A stretch of DNA of 64,000 bases from Buddleja alternifolia (GCA_019426215.1 CM033392.1:39982666-40046665), one strand, 5' to 3'; counted from the first letter of the stretch, positions 46,826 to 60,040 are shown. Notes: generated by a model not told the origin, from the letters alone. Program-made: numbers and translations.

Positions 46826-48427
46826 AGAGACCAAGATGTGATCCATCTCTGATTTAGCAAAATCAGTTAATCTCCTATGTTACATAGGACATCAACTTAG
46901 GAGTCTCTGACCAGAGCAAGATATCTAAAGAGGTTGGTGTTTCCTCATTTAGATGATCAAAGTTGATGTCACCAGTAATGAAAAACATAAAGATAGAGTC
47001 ATTAAAGTTCCAACTATACAATTACTCTAGACTCAATCCGGGAGATTAGATGGACTGATCTTACTTACGCGAGAATCGTGATTATGAGAGGTAGTATCGT
47101 TATGTCTAGGTCTTTGTGGCCCGTTGCTAGACAGTAACCTTGATTTGTAGGTCCCACGACATCATGGTGATTGATTCGTGGTCAGATTAAATCAACAGTG
47201 ATTTAATCTAGTACTTTCCAATTTAGGAAAGTACACTGACATTTTAAGAAAGTGTACTTACTACTAAAACATGAACGAATCTAAGGGTCACACTCTTAAC
47301 TCTATAAAGTTTCTGCTTATGTGATGTGATTAATCGATTTTAGAGAAATCGAGAAAATTAGGAAAGTCTAGTACTTTCCTAATTCGGAATATGAACTAAT
47401 TGGCAGAGATCAATTGATTGGACTTTTTAATTAATCAAGTTGGATTAATTAATTAATGAACCTATAAGAGTCAAAGTAATCTATTTAATTAGGCTTGGAG
47501 CCAAAAATTAAATAAATGAATAAATAGGTTAATAATAATTAAGGTTGGACTTTAATTATTATTTGGGACTTAATTAATTGGTTGGACCATTTAATTAATT
47601 AGGAGTAAAAAATTAAATCATAAGGATTAATTTTTTGAGCTCCAAGCCTTAGTATAGGCGTGTTGGGCGAGAATATGGGGAAAGATTTGATACTTCTCCA
47701 AGTCTTGATCTAGGAGAATCAAGAAGATACACAAAGATAAGAAAGAAGTTAGTTACTTGGTGACTAAGTTTTTACTTATTAGGAATCTCCTATTTAGTAT
47801 ATCTAGAATTAACGAAGTTGAATATAAGAAGAGTTAGACTTGCCTTATATTCTTATTATACTAGGATTAAGATTATTCATCTATAAATAAGTGAATAAGA
47901 AAACACATTGCACACTTTTTCACATAGTGTGATTTTCGCCGAAAAGAAGGGGAAAAATTCAATTTTCTCCTTCTTGCAATAACCATCCCTTTGCCTATTG
48001 TTTTGATGAGAATTTACTCATGTGCTGAGTTTAATCTCTTACTTATATATTCCCTCCTTTCACAAATAAGCCTAGATTAGGAATCTAGAAATAATCCACT
48101 GACTAGCACCAAGAATGGATTATTTGAAAACTCAAAGAGGTTGTATACTGTTAGAGGCGAGACACATAGATCGCTACAACTGGTAGACACAAAATCAGTT
48201 TTACAGCTTTTGGAGAGCTCGTGAGTCGGCAATTTGTAGTTGTCGATGGGTTGAGTCGAAAAGATCAAATTCAACTGAAATAAGAAAAACGTTATCGGTT
48301 AGTTTTTTTTCATTCTTCTTTCTTTATTGATTCGATTGAGCAACTAAAAATCCTATTTCGGGGTGGTTGTTTAAATTTTTTTAATTTCCGCTACGTTTAG
48401 CCACCTGGAAGATTACCAACCCAACAT
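46826..48427 (+). mobile_element. LTR copy A, plus orientation
   Basis: Contains GGTACATGAGAGACCAAGAT at its left, TTATGTCTAGGT, TAGACAGTAACC, AAGTGTACTTACTACTA, a TATA box (CTATAAATAAG, 47880), TTTCCGCTACG and ends GATTACCAACCCAACA at 48427. The left 450 bp are repeated in inverted orientation at about 48580-49025. Confidence 0.55.
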
Positions 48428-49600
48428 ATCCTACTTGATTTAATTCTTGTCTTCCGAGTAATTATATTATTGGACTTAACCAATTAATTAAATCCTTTAA
48501 TTAAAGTCCAACCTTAATACATATTCCAAGTCGATATTCTACTTCGACTTATGTGTGTGACCACTTAGGACCATTTATATATGCTAGTAGTAAGTACACT
48601 TTCCAAAAGTGTTAGTACATTTTCCTAAAATGGAATGTACTTGATTAATCACTCTTGATTTAATCAGCTTGAAATAACCTCCATTAATTCAAGGTACTTA
48701 CAAATCATGGTTACTGTCTAACAACAGGCCATGAAAACCTAGACATAACTGACGTATTAGATCATTTCATAATCACGGTCCTCATGTAAGTAAGGTCATT
48801 CCATCATAGCTCCCAAATCGAGTGTAGGGTAAAGGTTTAGTCGAAATTATATGTTTCTTGTATACATTTGATATCAATTACATATCTAAACGAGGAAACC
48901 CTACATCTATTTAGATATATTGCTTTGACAAAAGATTCCTTAAATTGATTCACTATATAAACATAAGAGATGTCTGATTTGCTAGATCAGAGATGAATCC
49001 CATCTTGGTCTCTCATGTACCTTCGCGCACATGATCAGACCATGCCCAAATATCCTATATACGATTCGCAGAGAAATCACGAAACAGATCAAAGCATGGT
49101 GGACCATGCATAAGGTAACCTATGAAACCCCCAGGTCCATGAGGATTAGTCTTACATCGACATGGCTATAGGAAGTTCCAAATTCGACTAGGATTCTAAT
49201 TAAGGAACTTCTATGGGGTTGTTCATTTTACCCATTTCCCAATGAAACCCTCATACACGCACATACTTTCACCATGCTAGTACATATGGAACGAGATACA
49301 CACTCTAAGGGTTATGGTGTACAAGCAAGTCTCGCGGGTCCATGAATACCCTCCATCTTGATGGTCCCTTTAACGATTTGGAACTAAGTTAAGGGCCACA
49401 GCCTTGGTGGCATATTCCATCATCACACATACCCGATGAACACAATGATACCCCATAGCTATCATGTGGTCCAAGGGACTTTATTCTAAACAAGTAATAA
49501 ACATTTAAGAACAAAGAATGTCATATAAAAGATTGACTTTATTTATTGAATAAGATTGTTACATAGAGTAGTCATATTATAAAAATGACGCCCAAATAAT
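48428..49600 (-). mobile_element. LTR copy B, minus orientation
   Basis: Read on the minus strand it carries the same landmarks in the same order (GGTACATGAGAGACCAAGAT near 49022, TTATGTCTAGGT, TAGACAGTAACC, GTGTACTTACTACTA near 48595). Upstream of these it has an AATAAAGTCC polyadenylation-like region. It is a second, diverged member of the same family in opposite orientation. Confidence 0.55.
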
Positions 49601-50091
49601 TGGCATGCCGGGCACCTGCTTTGAATTTATGAAATGATGAAATGCTTGCAAAGTAAAAAAGATAGCAAACCAATTTAAACAAATGAGATTATATCATGTA
49701 TGTTTATGAAATTCCACATAGTGTTTATGACATCAGGATTTTATGGGTGTCAGAGCGAGATTGCTGGTTTCTCATTTCACCTAGGAGTGTAAAGGAGTCG
49801 AGCATGAACCAAAACTTATTGTAATTATTTTTTTTTTGAAAAATAAATTTAATTTAATTCTAACTTTTAATTATTAATTTATCAAAATATATTAATAATT
49901 TAGCACATAATTACATAAGTAAAATGATAATATTAATAAATAAAAATACATTCCGAGATAAGAAAAATAGTATTTACATATCTTTTATTCAATAATATTT
50001 ATCAAATATGAGGTAATTAAAAAGAATATGTTTATTAAACTTATGTACAGAAATACATATCTTGTATCAATTAATTATACATAATTCCTAT
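49601..50091. other. AT-rich interval, nothing recognised
   Basis: Left flank of the Tat element. Poly-T and AT runs only. Confidence 0.5.
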
Positions 50092-50096
50092 ATTAT

Positions 50097-50597
50097 AGAT
50101 GATGGTAAAAATTGTCAGATGGTGATTGTCACGTGATTGACCATGTGGAATAAGAGAGCTGATCCAACTCACGACAAACTAGATTAAGGGTTGGTTAAGT
50201 TATAGACTGCACTCGGTTACTTTGAGCTGCCTACGTACCCCAAGGTATGTGAGATCAAGTCAGTTCGTAGTTCTTTTGTGGGGTTTCTCTCAATAGCCAG
50301 TGAGTTTTTACTGGGTGAGTAGATAATAAGCTTCTCCCAGCTCTTCTTAGGTATTTATAGGGAGATGGAAGTGGGTTACGGGCCATGGGCCTAATTTAAT
50401 TAATAATCCATCAGGTTTAGTCTTCTTGATACTATGGTCTTTTAGACTAATAATAAGACTCAATTATCTTTGGTGGGTCTTCCGCCCTTTTTGGGCTTAT
50501 ACAGCTGGTTACCCGCGGATACTTGGTGGGGACCCGACCCGACTAGGGGACACATGTAATTACCATAATGCCCTCAGGTATATTTTGGTGCACATCA
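50097..50597 (-). repeat. 3' LTR of the Tat element
   Basis: Left member of the pair. Starts AGATGATGG (terminal T changed to A relative to the 5' LTR) and ends GGTGCACATCA. Confidence 0.88.
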
Positions 50598-52420
50598 TGA
50601 TGCCCCCCACTCCCGGGTATACTAGGTGGGATACTCGGGAGTGAATGTAATCCCGCTTAGGCCGTGTCACCTAACTTCGATTTCTACTAGGCAATGGGTC
50701 ATAAAGCCCCCTCACCTATTCTTGTATAAGTGTGGAGGGGTAGTTGGCACTCAACCACAACTCACATCCACATCTCCACACTTATTCCTTAATCATACTC
50801 ACTCTCCAAGGAACTTCCCTCTCTAGGATCTCCCCTCAATCTACCATGGGCAAGAGCCAAGGTGACCAAAGTAAAGATAGTATAATTTGCTATTGCTTTC
50901 TCTTTTGGTATAGATATGTGATGATAGCTTGAGATACTTGCTTGCTTCCGTTCTCCTCCTCTAATTGATCCAGCCCATGTCCTCCCCATCCCAAGAGAGG
51001 TCGCTTGGGAGTTGTAGGTGTTTCAACCGGGAGTAATTCGGAGGGCAGAGGCTTAGTCGCCTCATAGTATGAAACGCGAGGCGGTACCCTGTGGCTCAGC
51101 CTCGAGGCTACGCCTCACGACTGTTGCCGCGAGGCCGCCTTGCGGCTACCTCATGGCTGTGGTCGCGAGGCTATGCCTCATGGTGGGAGTCACGTCGCTC
51201 TTCGCCTCAGGTCCAAGTTTTCCCGTTTGTTGGCTTTGAGATGCATTCACTTCTTGTGTGTGTGCTATCTTATTTAGATAACCCCTGTTCAGAACTAGTA
51301 AGTGAACATATAGTAAGAGAGTTAGAAAATATTTTTCCCCATGTTTAGGGTGGAGGGGTTGGATATTTATTCTTGTGGCTACTTAGTAACTAGCTATTGA
51401 CTGGTCAATACTTTACTACGAGGGTACTAACCTGCTCCGGCATATTTAGTGCTACTACTCACTCCCTATTCTTCCCCTTGGGGAGTACGTGTGTAAGTGA
51501 TAACAAGGTAATCGGCATGTGGTGCCTTGAGTATTTTGTATCGGCACAGACAACTATTAACTTCATGCATTGGAAGCATGAATTGAAGTTGAATCTTTGT
51601 CTATTCACCTCTCTTTTGCTATCTCCTTGGCGTTTGATAACAACGCTCGGAGTAGCGAGGTTTGTCTTCATTGTATTTACGTAACTGAATGGACGACACG
51701 GTTCGTGATATTGATAGTTACTAGTTATTCGGGGCTTGGTTGCCTTTTAGTTATTCTTATGAGTGCACGGTTTGTGTTACCAGCGGTCACTTGTTAAGGG
51801 GGCATGGATGCCTCTGGTTTGTTCATAATCTCAATCCATAACCTTAATAGGAGTGGGGAGACCTTTAGTAGGTCCTTAACGTCTCTCAGTATTATTGGAG
51901 GGATTATGGGGTATAATCTCAATCCATAACCTTAATGGGAGTGGGGAGACCTTTTGTAGGTCCTCAACCTCTCTCGGTATTATTGGATGGATAATGGGGT
52001 GGCCCATCCTCGGGCGAGTCGAGTCGAATACGGCTCGGGGGATTTTAGTGGTGTCACCCATATTGACCTCAAGTGGGAGCTTGTTAGCTCCCATGGGTCA
52101 TATTAAAGTTCTTGTTCCTTCCCTTACGTGGGTGGAGCAGTTACTCGTTTATAGTTATTGGATAGTGGCCGAAATTTATCAAATGTCACCCATGATTATC
52201 ATGGCAACTCATAGAATAGCAAAAATAACTTAAGTATTGAAACCTTGTGATAGCCTCAGTCGGAGTCAGTAACTCCGAGGGCTTTGGTTTACTATTCAAC
52301 CATGACTTGAAAATAACATTGAACATATGTACGGAAGAAGGGTGCTAATAAGCACTTAACTAAATTATTCAGTCGTCCATGCATGAAATAAAAATAAAAA
52401 AAGGGGGTGCATATAGGTTG
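50598..52420 (-). other. Unassigned interior of the Tat element
   Basis: No retroviral domain on either strand. Contains a GC-rich cluster of GCGAGGC/GCCTCGC palindrome-like repeats at 51070-51200 and an 88-bp tandem duplication (51825-52000). It may be non-coding DNA that replaced pol. Confidence 0.5.
51825..52000 (+). repeat. 88-bp tandem duplication
   Basis: ATAATCTCAATCCATAACC starts at 51825 and again at 51913; both copies continue GGAGTGGGGAGACCTTT and TATTATTGGA. Confidence 0.85.
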
Positions 52421-52425
52421 ATAGG

Positions 52426-53875
52426 TGTGAGATTCACATATTTTAGAGCCTCATATTCATGTGATTTATATTTGTTTATGCATGATTTATGCCACATATG
52501 CGTTTAATTTGTGTGCTTATTGAGTAAAGGTGGAAAATCATTGCAATTGAGGAAAATGGAACGGAAATGCAGAATTTCAGAGTATTTAGAGATGGAATTT
52601 GACAAATATTTCTTGTACCAAGTTGTATATCTCTGTCTTACTTTCACGTGACAACTTGAATCACCCAAATCGGAGGTCTGTGGAGAAATTTATGAAGGAA
52701 ACAAGATCGCTGCGCAGAAGGCAAAATGTTACTGTTCCTAACGTTCGAACGTTAGCTTGTGGACGTTCGAACGTTGCATCTGACTGGAAAAATAGCAGAT
52801 TTTTGGAAATTTCCATTTCTAATTCAAGTTGGAGTCTTCCCCTTCCACCCATATTTATATTAGATTAGTTCTCTAGGATTAAAGAGAGGAAATAAGCATA
52901 CAATAGAGCCCTAATAGGGTTTAGACTTAGTTTTTACATATTCATGAAGATTTTCAAAAACCCTTGAAGGCAAAGAAATCAAGAAGCATGGAAGAGATGA
53001 AGATCGAAGTTCAACCATAAAAAATACGAGGGAGTTTCTTAGATTTAGATTTGTTTTTGTCTATGAATATGAATCTTAATTTAAGTTTCTATCTTTTATC
53101 TTTTAGGACAAATTAGATTCTTCGAACTAAGGCCATGTTGAGGCCAAATTGTGATATTTGAGTTATAAATTGTGCATTTCATATTAATTCTATTGTTGCT
53201 TTGTGTATTAATTTTGTGCTTTATTTCCAATCGTATGTTTGATCACCATATGCTTGCTAATTAGCCTAGTTTATTCATTTGGGAGAATATAGATTAGGGT
53301 TCAAAGAAATCATCACATCATTCGAAAAACATGAGGAATTGCTCATACTGAGAGGTATAGATTCCCGAGTGCAGTTAGCCGGATTTATCTGGGGAAATTC
53401 TAAAACATGAATGCATGGTTAATGATTTGATTGTCGGATAGACGTATTTAGAGAACTGTCACTTAGTCATAGGATTATTATAGCCAAGACATCGGGTAGT
53501 AATTAATTAAGGAATTTCCACCAAAGCAACAGTAGTCTAATAATATGATAACGTGATTCTAACAAGAATTAATTAAATTATGCCAACACATGTATCTTAG
53601 TTGCTCTCTTCCATAGCTATCTTGATTTCGACATCTTGTTTCTTGTTTCTTGTATCTTGCTTCCATAATATTTGAGTTAATTCTTATTTTAGTTTATTTT
53701 ATTGCTTTTAAAATCTTTAAATCTTTAGTTTTAGTTTAATTATTGCTTGCTTTAAACTCAAAAAGTCTAAAATACAAGTCTCTGTGGGATCGACAATCCG
53801 GACTTAAAAATCCACTTTATTACTACACACGAACAGTCCACTTGCTGTGCAAACACGTGAGGATTTCTCGTGTCA
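52426..53875 (+). mobile_element. 1.45-kb solo LTR (Athila-like) inserted in the Tat element
   Basis: Runs from TGTGAGATTCACATATT to GGATTTCTCGTGTCA. The flanks are ATAGG on the left and TAGG on the right after the terminal A, a 4-5-bp target copy. The near-end CTGTGGGATCGACAATCC is characteristic of Athila-type LTRs. It contains the inverted pair GTTCGAACG repeated twice (52742-52780). No interior. Confidence 0.75.
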
Positions 53876-54025
53876 TAGGCACCTCAAAATGACAACGTCT
53901 ATGGGTGCACTTAGGCACCTCAAAACACGAATAAACACTTGGCTCATGGCCAACATGATATTGTCTTAAAGTCGAATATGGAATAGATGGTGATTGATTG
54001 ATTACCTTCAGAAGCCACTAGGGGC

Positions 54026-55056
54026 TTAGTACTCTGTCGCTGTTGAGTCGGGGAAGTGATTCCTCGGGTTGTTTACTCTTTCCATGAGATTTTCAGCTAT
54101 CAAAGGGGCGCCTAAGAGCGACTGCTGGGCTACCTTAGCTTTGATCCCCCCAAAGCCATTTTCCACCACTGAGATCACGTTGATCGCCACTTGTTTTCCT
54201 TTGTTTTCAGGGTCCTTGTCACCATGTTTCCTCTTGGATTTCTTCAGCTCGTTCGCATAACATTCCCTCGCCACCTTGGTATTGCTAGCTGCTTCTCCCA
54301 CTCCCTTGGGGGTGGAGAACTTAATCTTCATGTGGAAGGCTGAGATGACTTCTTGGAATAAGTTCCAGCTTAGCTTCCCTAAGATGACGTTGTAGGTTGA
54401 GGGGGCTTTGACCACTAGGAACTTGACCATTTTTGTGGAGCGTGTGGGATAGATGCCAAGAGAGATGGGGAGAGAAACTTCCCCAGGGCTTCCACAGTCT
54501 CACCCATGAATCTCGTAAGAGGAGTGTTGACTGTTTGGATCTGGGCATTGTCTACCCCAAGTTGAGTAAATGCATTGTGGAATATTATATCTGCTGAACT
54601 CCCACTATCAACTAGCACTTTTTTCACCCAGAAGTTTGAGATGGTTGCGGATATCACTAACGCGTCATTTTTTAAGGGGATGCCATCCCCCATATCTTGC
54701 TGCCCAAACTCTATGGTGGGACTGTTGGATCCTATTTGATTGACTTGTCCTCCATGGGGGGAGCTTAACGCATGCAGCCCCGTAGCTGCCCTTACTGAGG
54801 CCTTCCTCGAGTTCATCAAATCGCCTCTAGTCGGGCCTCCCAAAATCACCCCTATGATTCCATTTACCGGGAGATTATCCATTTTCAAATCCACTGTCGG
54901 GGGGTTGCTCTTGCCTCCATCTCTACCCCTCGGTCTATGGGGCTTTTGAACAGTTACCTCTGATGGGGCAATCACCTCTTGTGGGTAGCCTCTTTTGATC
55001 AATTTTTCTATCTCCACTTGGAGGTGATGGCATTCTTCCATCGTGTGATTTGTCAC
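54026..55056 (-). pseudogene. Tat protease region, frameshifted
   Basis: Two overlapping minus-strand frames: the right one has VDLKMDNLPVNGIIGVI and the retropepsin active site VLVDSGSSADIIF (about 54625-54590); the left one resumes with YNVILGKLSWNLFQEVISAF and ARECYANELKK. Aspartic proteases of this type process the element polyprotein. A frameshift near 54420 separates them, and the frame stops at 54026 with no polymerase after it. Confidence 0.85.
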
Positions 55057-58000
55057 GATGGAACCTACAATACTTCTTGGACTTGAGGCGGGTGGGGCTA
55101 TCTCTCATCTTTTTTGGCCAATAAACTATGCCTTGCTGCTCAGCTATTGCCAAGACTTTCTCCCTCGAAAGGGTAAGCGGAGTATAATTGGCGAACCTAG
55201 ATGGGGGCATAAGCTTCCTCTCTTTGGCCTCCAGCACCTTATCTTTGTCTCTGACTTTTCTCTTGTTGCCTCCACTTTCATTCTTTAGTGACCCGATGGT
55301 CTCTTCAATCCTTATGTACTTTTCAGCTCTAGCCAGCAACTTTACCATGGTTGATGGGGGGCTTTCCTGCAATCTATTACTTGAACCTACTATTCCGTAA
55401 GTTATTTTGCATAATGCCTGACAACAACTCGTGATTAACATGTAGCACTTCTGACACCGCATTGGAGAAGCGCCTCACATAATCCCTCAAAGATTCTCCA
55501 TTTTTTTGCACCACCGTGAACAAGAAGGATGCTGTCTTGGGGTATTTCTTGTTCATGGAGAAGTGGTTGAGGAAGTGCCTAGTCAGTTGGTCAAAGTCAC
55601 CGATAGTGCCTGCTGGTAACCTATTGAACCAACTCAGTGCCTTCCCCGAAAGGGTGGTTCGAAAGATCTTGCAGTATGTTGCGTTGCTGATATCGTACAT
55701 ATCCCCCTTTGCGTTGAACTTGTCAACGTGTTCTTTAGGGTCTTCGTCTCCCTCATACTCACTTAAGTGTGGAATTTTAAGCCCTGAGGGCAAAGATTCA
55801 GCTAATATCGCTGAACAGAAAGGGCTTTTCTTCGACGGAGCCACTGCCAATGACAGCAATTGCATGTTGTCATACCTTCCATAGTCTTTCGGGCTTCTAT
55901 CACGGCGAGGTTCACTCCATCTTTGACCTTCACGCCTCGGCAAGGCCTCCTCGGAGGTCCCTGAGATGTGACCTTGGCGAGGAGACCGGGGAGGCGTAGG
56001 CCTTCTATCTTTTCCTCTTGGTGGCCTTTCGGGGGGTGAGGCCACATTGTTTTCTTTCTGCTTCCAATTACCGTGGTGTTGGATCGCTTCGAACCAATCC
56101 CACCGGGGGTCAGAGATTCTTGACCTCAGCGAGGAGATTGGCCTAGTGCTTCTCGGTGATGGCGACTCTTTTCACGAGGCTCAGTACCCCTGTGAACAGA
56201 TGGAGGGGGCGGATCTTGCAACCCCTGCTCACGGGGATGGGTAGCCTCCGGACGGCTTCTCTCGTGGGGGTCTTGCCCCCTACTAGCTGTTGGACCTTGT
56301 GGTGCCAGGGAAGGATGTGCCTGGGCATATTGCTGAATAGCCCTGGCCACTGCTCTAATAGAGGCATCTTCTACCAGAGCAAGTAGCGCCTCTTGGGTAA
56401 TCTCGAACACCCTGGAAGCAAGGGTGGGATCACTGACATGCAAAAACCTAGCAAGTGCACTAGATCGTGCAAGTAATATAGTGGAATTTTAAGTCTGGAT
56501 TATCGTACTCAAGGGACAACGTATTTAAGTGTTGAAACTACTATATTACCTAATTCCAAGTTAAATCAAATATTTAAGGTGTGATTTTTTTAATTAACTA
56601 AGAAAATTAATTATGTAAAACACGTAGAGATTGAAAAATCAGAGGGAGAGAGATAACTAAGACACGTGATCCAACCAAACTACTTGTTATCGATTATGAC
56701 GCGTGTTATTCAATTATTACTTATCATGCTATGGCGAAAACTCCAAAATTATACACTACCCAATCTCTTGGAATAGCGTGTTTATATTTATTAAAGATCC
56801 CCTATATCCCTATATGAGAATTCAATTAATAAACATGCATTAACAAGACTTATGAGATTCCCTGTTACTGAAAGGCTACACGAATGAATCAAATCTATCC
56901 CTTGTCAATTCTAAGACGTGATGATCAATTGCTCAAACATCCTTTACCTATATCCTCTCGGAATCTAAGGTAAGCAATTTATCAAACAAGTGGTGATCAA
57001 GCACTCATAAGCATTAAACACAACAAATTGAATACATAGCATGCCAAGCAATAATCAAAAACACAAATTTTATAAACGATAATTCATAATTTAGCCTTCA
57101 CACGGCCTTAGTCAAACGAATTTAGTTCATGATTGAAAAGAAAGAGAAATCATAATCTTTAAAAGACATGTTCAATAAACTAATCTCAAAAGAAAGTGAA
57201 AAACTCCCTATTACAATCTTGATTTTCTCGTTGTTACTTGAATTTCCATTTTCGTAGACAAATTCGGAGTCTTCAAGCTTTTTCCTTGGTTCCTATGGTT
57301 TTCTCTTGCTTCCCTAGGTTTTTCTCAATCCTTGTGTTGTAAAAAGTGTGGAAATCCTCCAAAATTGACCTAAAACTCTATTTATAGGTTGTTGTACGTG
57401 AACGAGATGCTACGACATTGATATGTGATGCTGCAACATCAAAATGCAAATCCTGACAGCCGTTTTACCCTGTGATGCTGCGACATTAATGAGTTGTCAA
57501 ACTTTTCGTATTTTTTTCTCATCTTGTGGATCTAATGATGCTCTATACCTGATACACATAAATAAAACAAATCAAGGTATAATGTGGGATAAAATTTACT
57601 AGAAAACTAGCCAAATCTAAGAAAAGAGACGCCGGAAAAGGCGTAAAATATGTACGAGGTTATCAACACCCCCAAACTTGAGTTTGATCGTCCTCGAGCA
57701 AAGAAAATAGAATCCACCCATAAGCTCAATGAATTGTTTAGACAACTCCAAAACAAAAATGCAAGATACTCCCCTTAAAACAAGATTTATGAAAAATTAC
57801 TCATTCAGCAAAAACATTTAAGATTCATATGTCCCAAAATACCTTCATCATTACCCCCAAGTCATGACTCCTATGTCTTTTCTCTGTCACGAATCCAAAT
57901 TAGGCAAGATTATGCAAACAAATCAGACTTATTGACATAAATCGACTTTGAAATTGTAAACTTATTTGAATGCACAATGCACGATAACCATGATCAAAAG

Positions 58001-59224
58001 GTCTTTTCAGTTTGTAATGTGGGGCTCGGTTGATGGCTAGGTTTGGAATTTATGGACAAAAGTGACTAAAGGCTTAGAGAGCCTAAAACTCGATATCCTC
58101 AAGCTATACTCACTAAATAAACATCATACTCAAAATTTTCGCCACTTTTTCCGCTCTTTTTTTTTTTCCCAAACTCACAACCCCCAAACTTATTTCTTAT
58201 CGATATTGGGTTGTGTACGAGTGACAACACCTAACCAATGATCATTGAAGCATCACATATATAGCCTAGTCGAGATTTTTTTTTCTCGATCTTTTTCTTT
58301 TCCGTTTTCGACTATTTCGGCTCAACTTTTTTCAAGTGCTTCTCATATCCTTCTCATTCATCTTGTATACCTCAAAACCTTCATCAATTTTCAAAATAAA
58401 CCAACTCAATCTTCCTATTCTTATGTGCACGAGACAACAAAATGCATACCCAATCATACCTAAAAGATATCAAGTTCTATGCTCTCCTAACCGAGCAATT
58501 CAGTCTTTGTTTTTCTTCTAGGTTAAAGGGTAGTTGATGTGGTTCATGAAAGAAAGTCGAATGGTGGTCTATAGTGTGCTTAGCACACCCTATTCTTATC
58601 ATTAAGGCTCAAATAAAGGTCTAGAGGCAACGAATATAGTGCAAGCTAATGTAAGACTAAAGACAAATCAAAGATGGCCTAAATCATGTCATGGTCATGC
58701 AATATCAATACACTCATCAAAGTGAAACAAACGTAGAAGTTCTATATCTGGAGTCCTCAAAATTCACATAATATTGACAAACATGAATATCAAGACACAA
58801 ACTAAACATGTTTATCACAATTAAGGGGTTTTGACTCGGAACAATTTGAAACAACAAAATCAATGATGCTCTATACCTTATACACATAAATAAAACAAAT
58901 CAAGATATAATGTGAGATAAAATTTACTAGAAAACGAGCCAAATCCAAGAAAAGAGGCGCCCAAAAAGGCGTAAAATACGAGCTTATCAACCACCTCTGG
59001 TATAACAGGTGGTGCATTTTGCTCTCTGATTGGGGGTGCTACTTCACGACCTCCACCCTCAGTCTGACAGTTGGGAGGATTTTCTTCCCCCTCTGAATGA
59101 CCAGGCAATCCTCAAGCACCGGGTTGGGAGTTTCATTAGCAGCAGTTGGATGATGTTGGCTAGTCATTCTATCTCCAGTAGTACGCGCTTGTGACCTAGC
59201 CTGCATACTCAGTGGTTGAAACAT
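54935..59224 (-). pseudogene. Tat gag, split by an LTR insertion
   Basis: Starts at ATG 59224, seven bases past the primer site (MFQPLSMQARSQARTTGD). A frameshift lies near 59110. REVAPPIREQNAPPVIPE (about 59000) is then cut by the 56435-58983 insertion; reading resumes at 56434 with DPTLASRVFEITQEALLALV, runs to a frameshift near 56050, and continues with the capsid core (LSEYEGDEDPKEHVDKFNA, GKALSWFNRLPAGTIGDFD, ESLRDYVRRFSNAVSEV) and, after another shift near 55440, a tail with AEKYIRIEETI and CRFHRDKSHD, part of a zinc-binding motif. Gag forms the particle. The open frame around the insertion shows it was a coding sequence when hit. Confidence 0.85.
56435..58983 (-). mobile_element. Truncated LTR element inserted in Tat gag
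   Basis: A full 3' LTR (56435-57661) reads TGATAACCTCGTAC...TTTGCATGTCA on the minus strand and is preceded by a polypurine tract GTTTGGGGGTGT (57662-57673). At 58862-58983 the first ~120 bp of the LTR recur (TGATAAGCTCG, TTTTACGCC, AGAGCATC), then diverge into interior sequence. So the 5' LTR and most of the interior are deleted. Flanks ATCAC/ACCAC are near-identical target copies. No coding frame. Confidence 0.75.
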
Positions 59225-59248
59225 TATTTCCCACAGACGGCGCCAATT

Positions 59249-59753
59249 TGATGATGGTAAAATCATCAGACAGTGATTGTCACGTGATTGACCACGTGGA
59301 GTAAGGGAACCGATCCAACTCACAAAAAACTAGGTTAAGGGTTGGTTAAGTTATAGACTGCACTCGGTTACTTCGAGCTGCCTACGTACCCAACATATGT
59401 AAGATCAAGTCAGCTCGTAGTTATTTTGTGGGGTTACTCTCAATGGCCACTGAGTTTTTACTGGGGGAGTAGATAATGAGCTTCTCCCAGCTCCTCTTAG
59501 GTATTTATAGGGAGCTGGTAGTAGGTTACAGGCCATGGGCCTAATTTAATTAATAACCCATCAGGTTTAGTCTCCTTGATACTATGGTCTTTTAGACTAA
59601 TAATAAGACCCAATTATCTTTGGTGGGTCTTCCGCCCTTTTTGGGCTTATACAGCGGGTTACCCGCGGATCCTACCCGCGGGTGGGGACCCGACCCGACT
59701 AGGGGATACGTGTAATTACCATAATGCCCTCAGGTATATTTTAGTGCACATCA
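59249..59753 (-). repeat. 5' LTR of the Tat element
   Basis: Starts TGATGATGGTAAAATC next to the primer site and ends TAGTGCACATCA; carries a CCTACCCGCGGGT insertion relative to the 3' LTR. Contains GGTATTTATAGGGAG (TATA-like region) at about 59500. Confidence 0.88.
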
Positions 59754-59758
59754 ATTAT

Positions 59759-60030
59759 CATTATATTTTTACTAATATTAATATGATTAATAACATTATT
59801 TTATTGGAATTACCAATTAATGGAAATCACCTACCTACACTTATAATTCTTATAAAGTTATATATTTATTAAATTTGATAATACAAGATAGATTTTAAAA
59901 GTTCAAAAGTTCTCAAAATATCCATTTTGTTATTTAATTTGCGAAAAATGCTTTACATTAATTATATTTATGAGGTCAATAGTCGTATATCAATTTCAGA
60001 GATTAATTATTAAAATAATAAGAAAGAGCA
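59759..60030. other. AT-rich interval, nothing recognised
   Basis: Short intergenic stretch between the Tat element and the next TIR element. No coding or repeat support. Confidence 0.5.
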
Positions 60031-60040
60031 TTGTAATATA

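Larger units (their letters stand above)
50097..59753 (-). mobile_element. Tat-type Ty3/gypsy element lacking recognisable RT and integrase
   Basis: LTRs at 50097-50597 (3') and 59249-59753 (5'), with target copies ATTAT at 50092-50096 and 59754-59758. The primer site TTGGCGCCGTCTGTGGG (minus strand, 59231-59247) is typical of the Tat lineage. The polypurine tract GTGGGGGGCATCA precedes the 3' LTR. Gag and protease are present in pieces; no reverse transcriptase, RNase H or integrase can be found between 50598 and 54025. Two LTR insertions sit inside (52426-53875 and 56435-58983). It is a non-autonomous or deleted element. Confidence 0.9.

Noticed and set aside
51091..51684. Plus-strand frames in the Tat interior as a captured gene
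   Set aside because: Short, overlapping, without domain or splice support.
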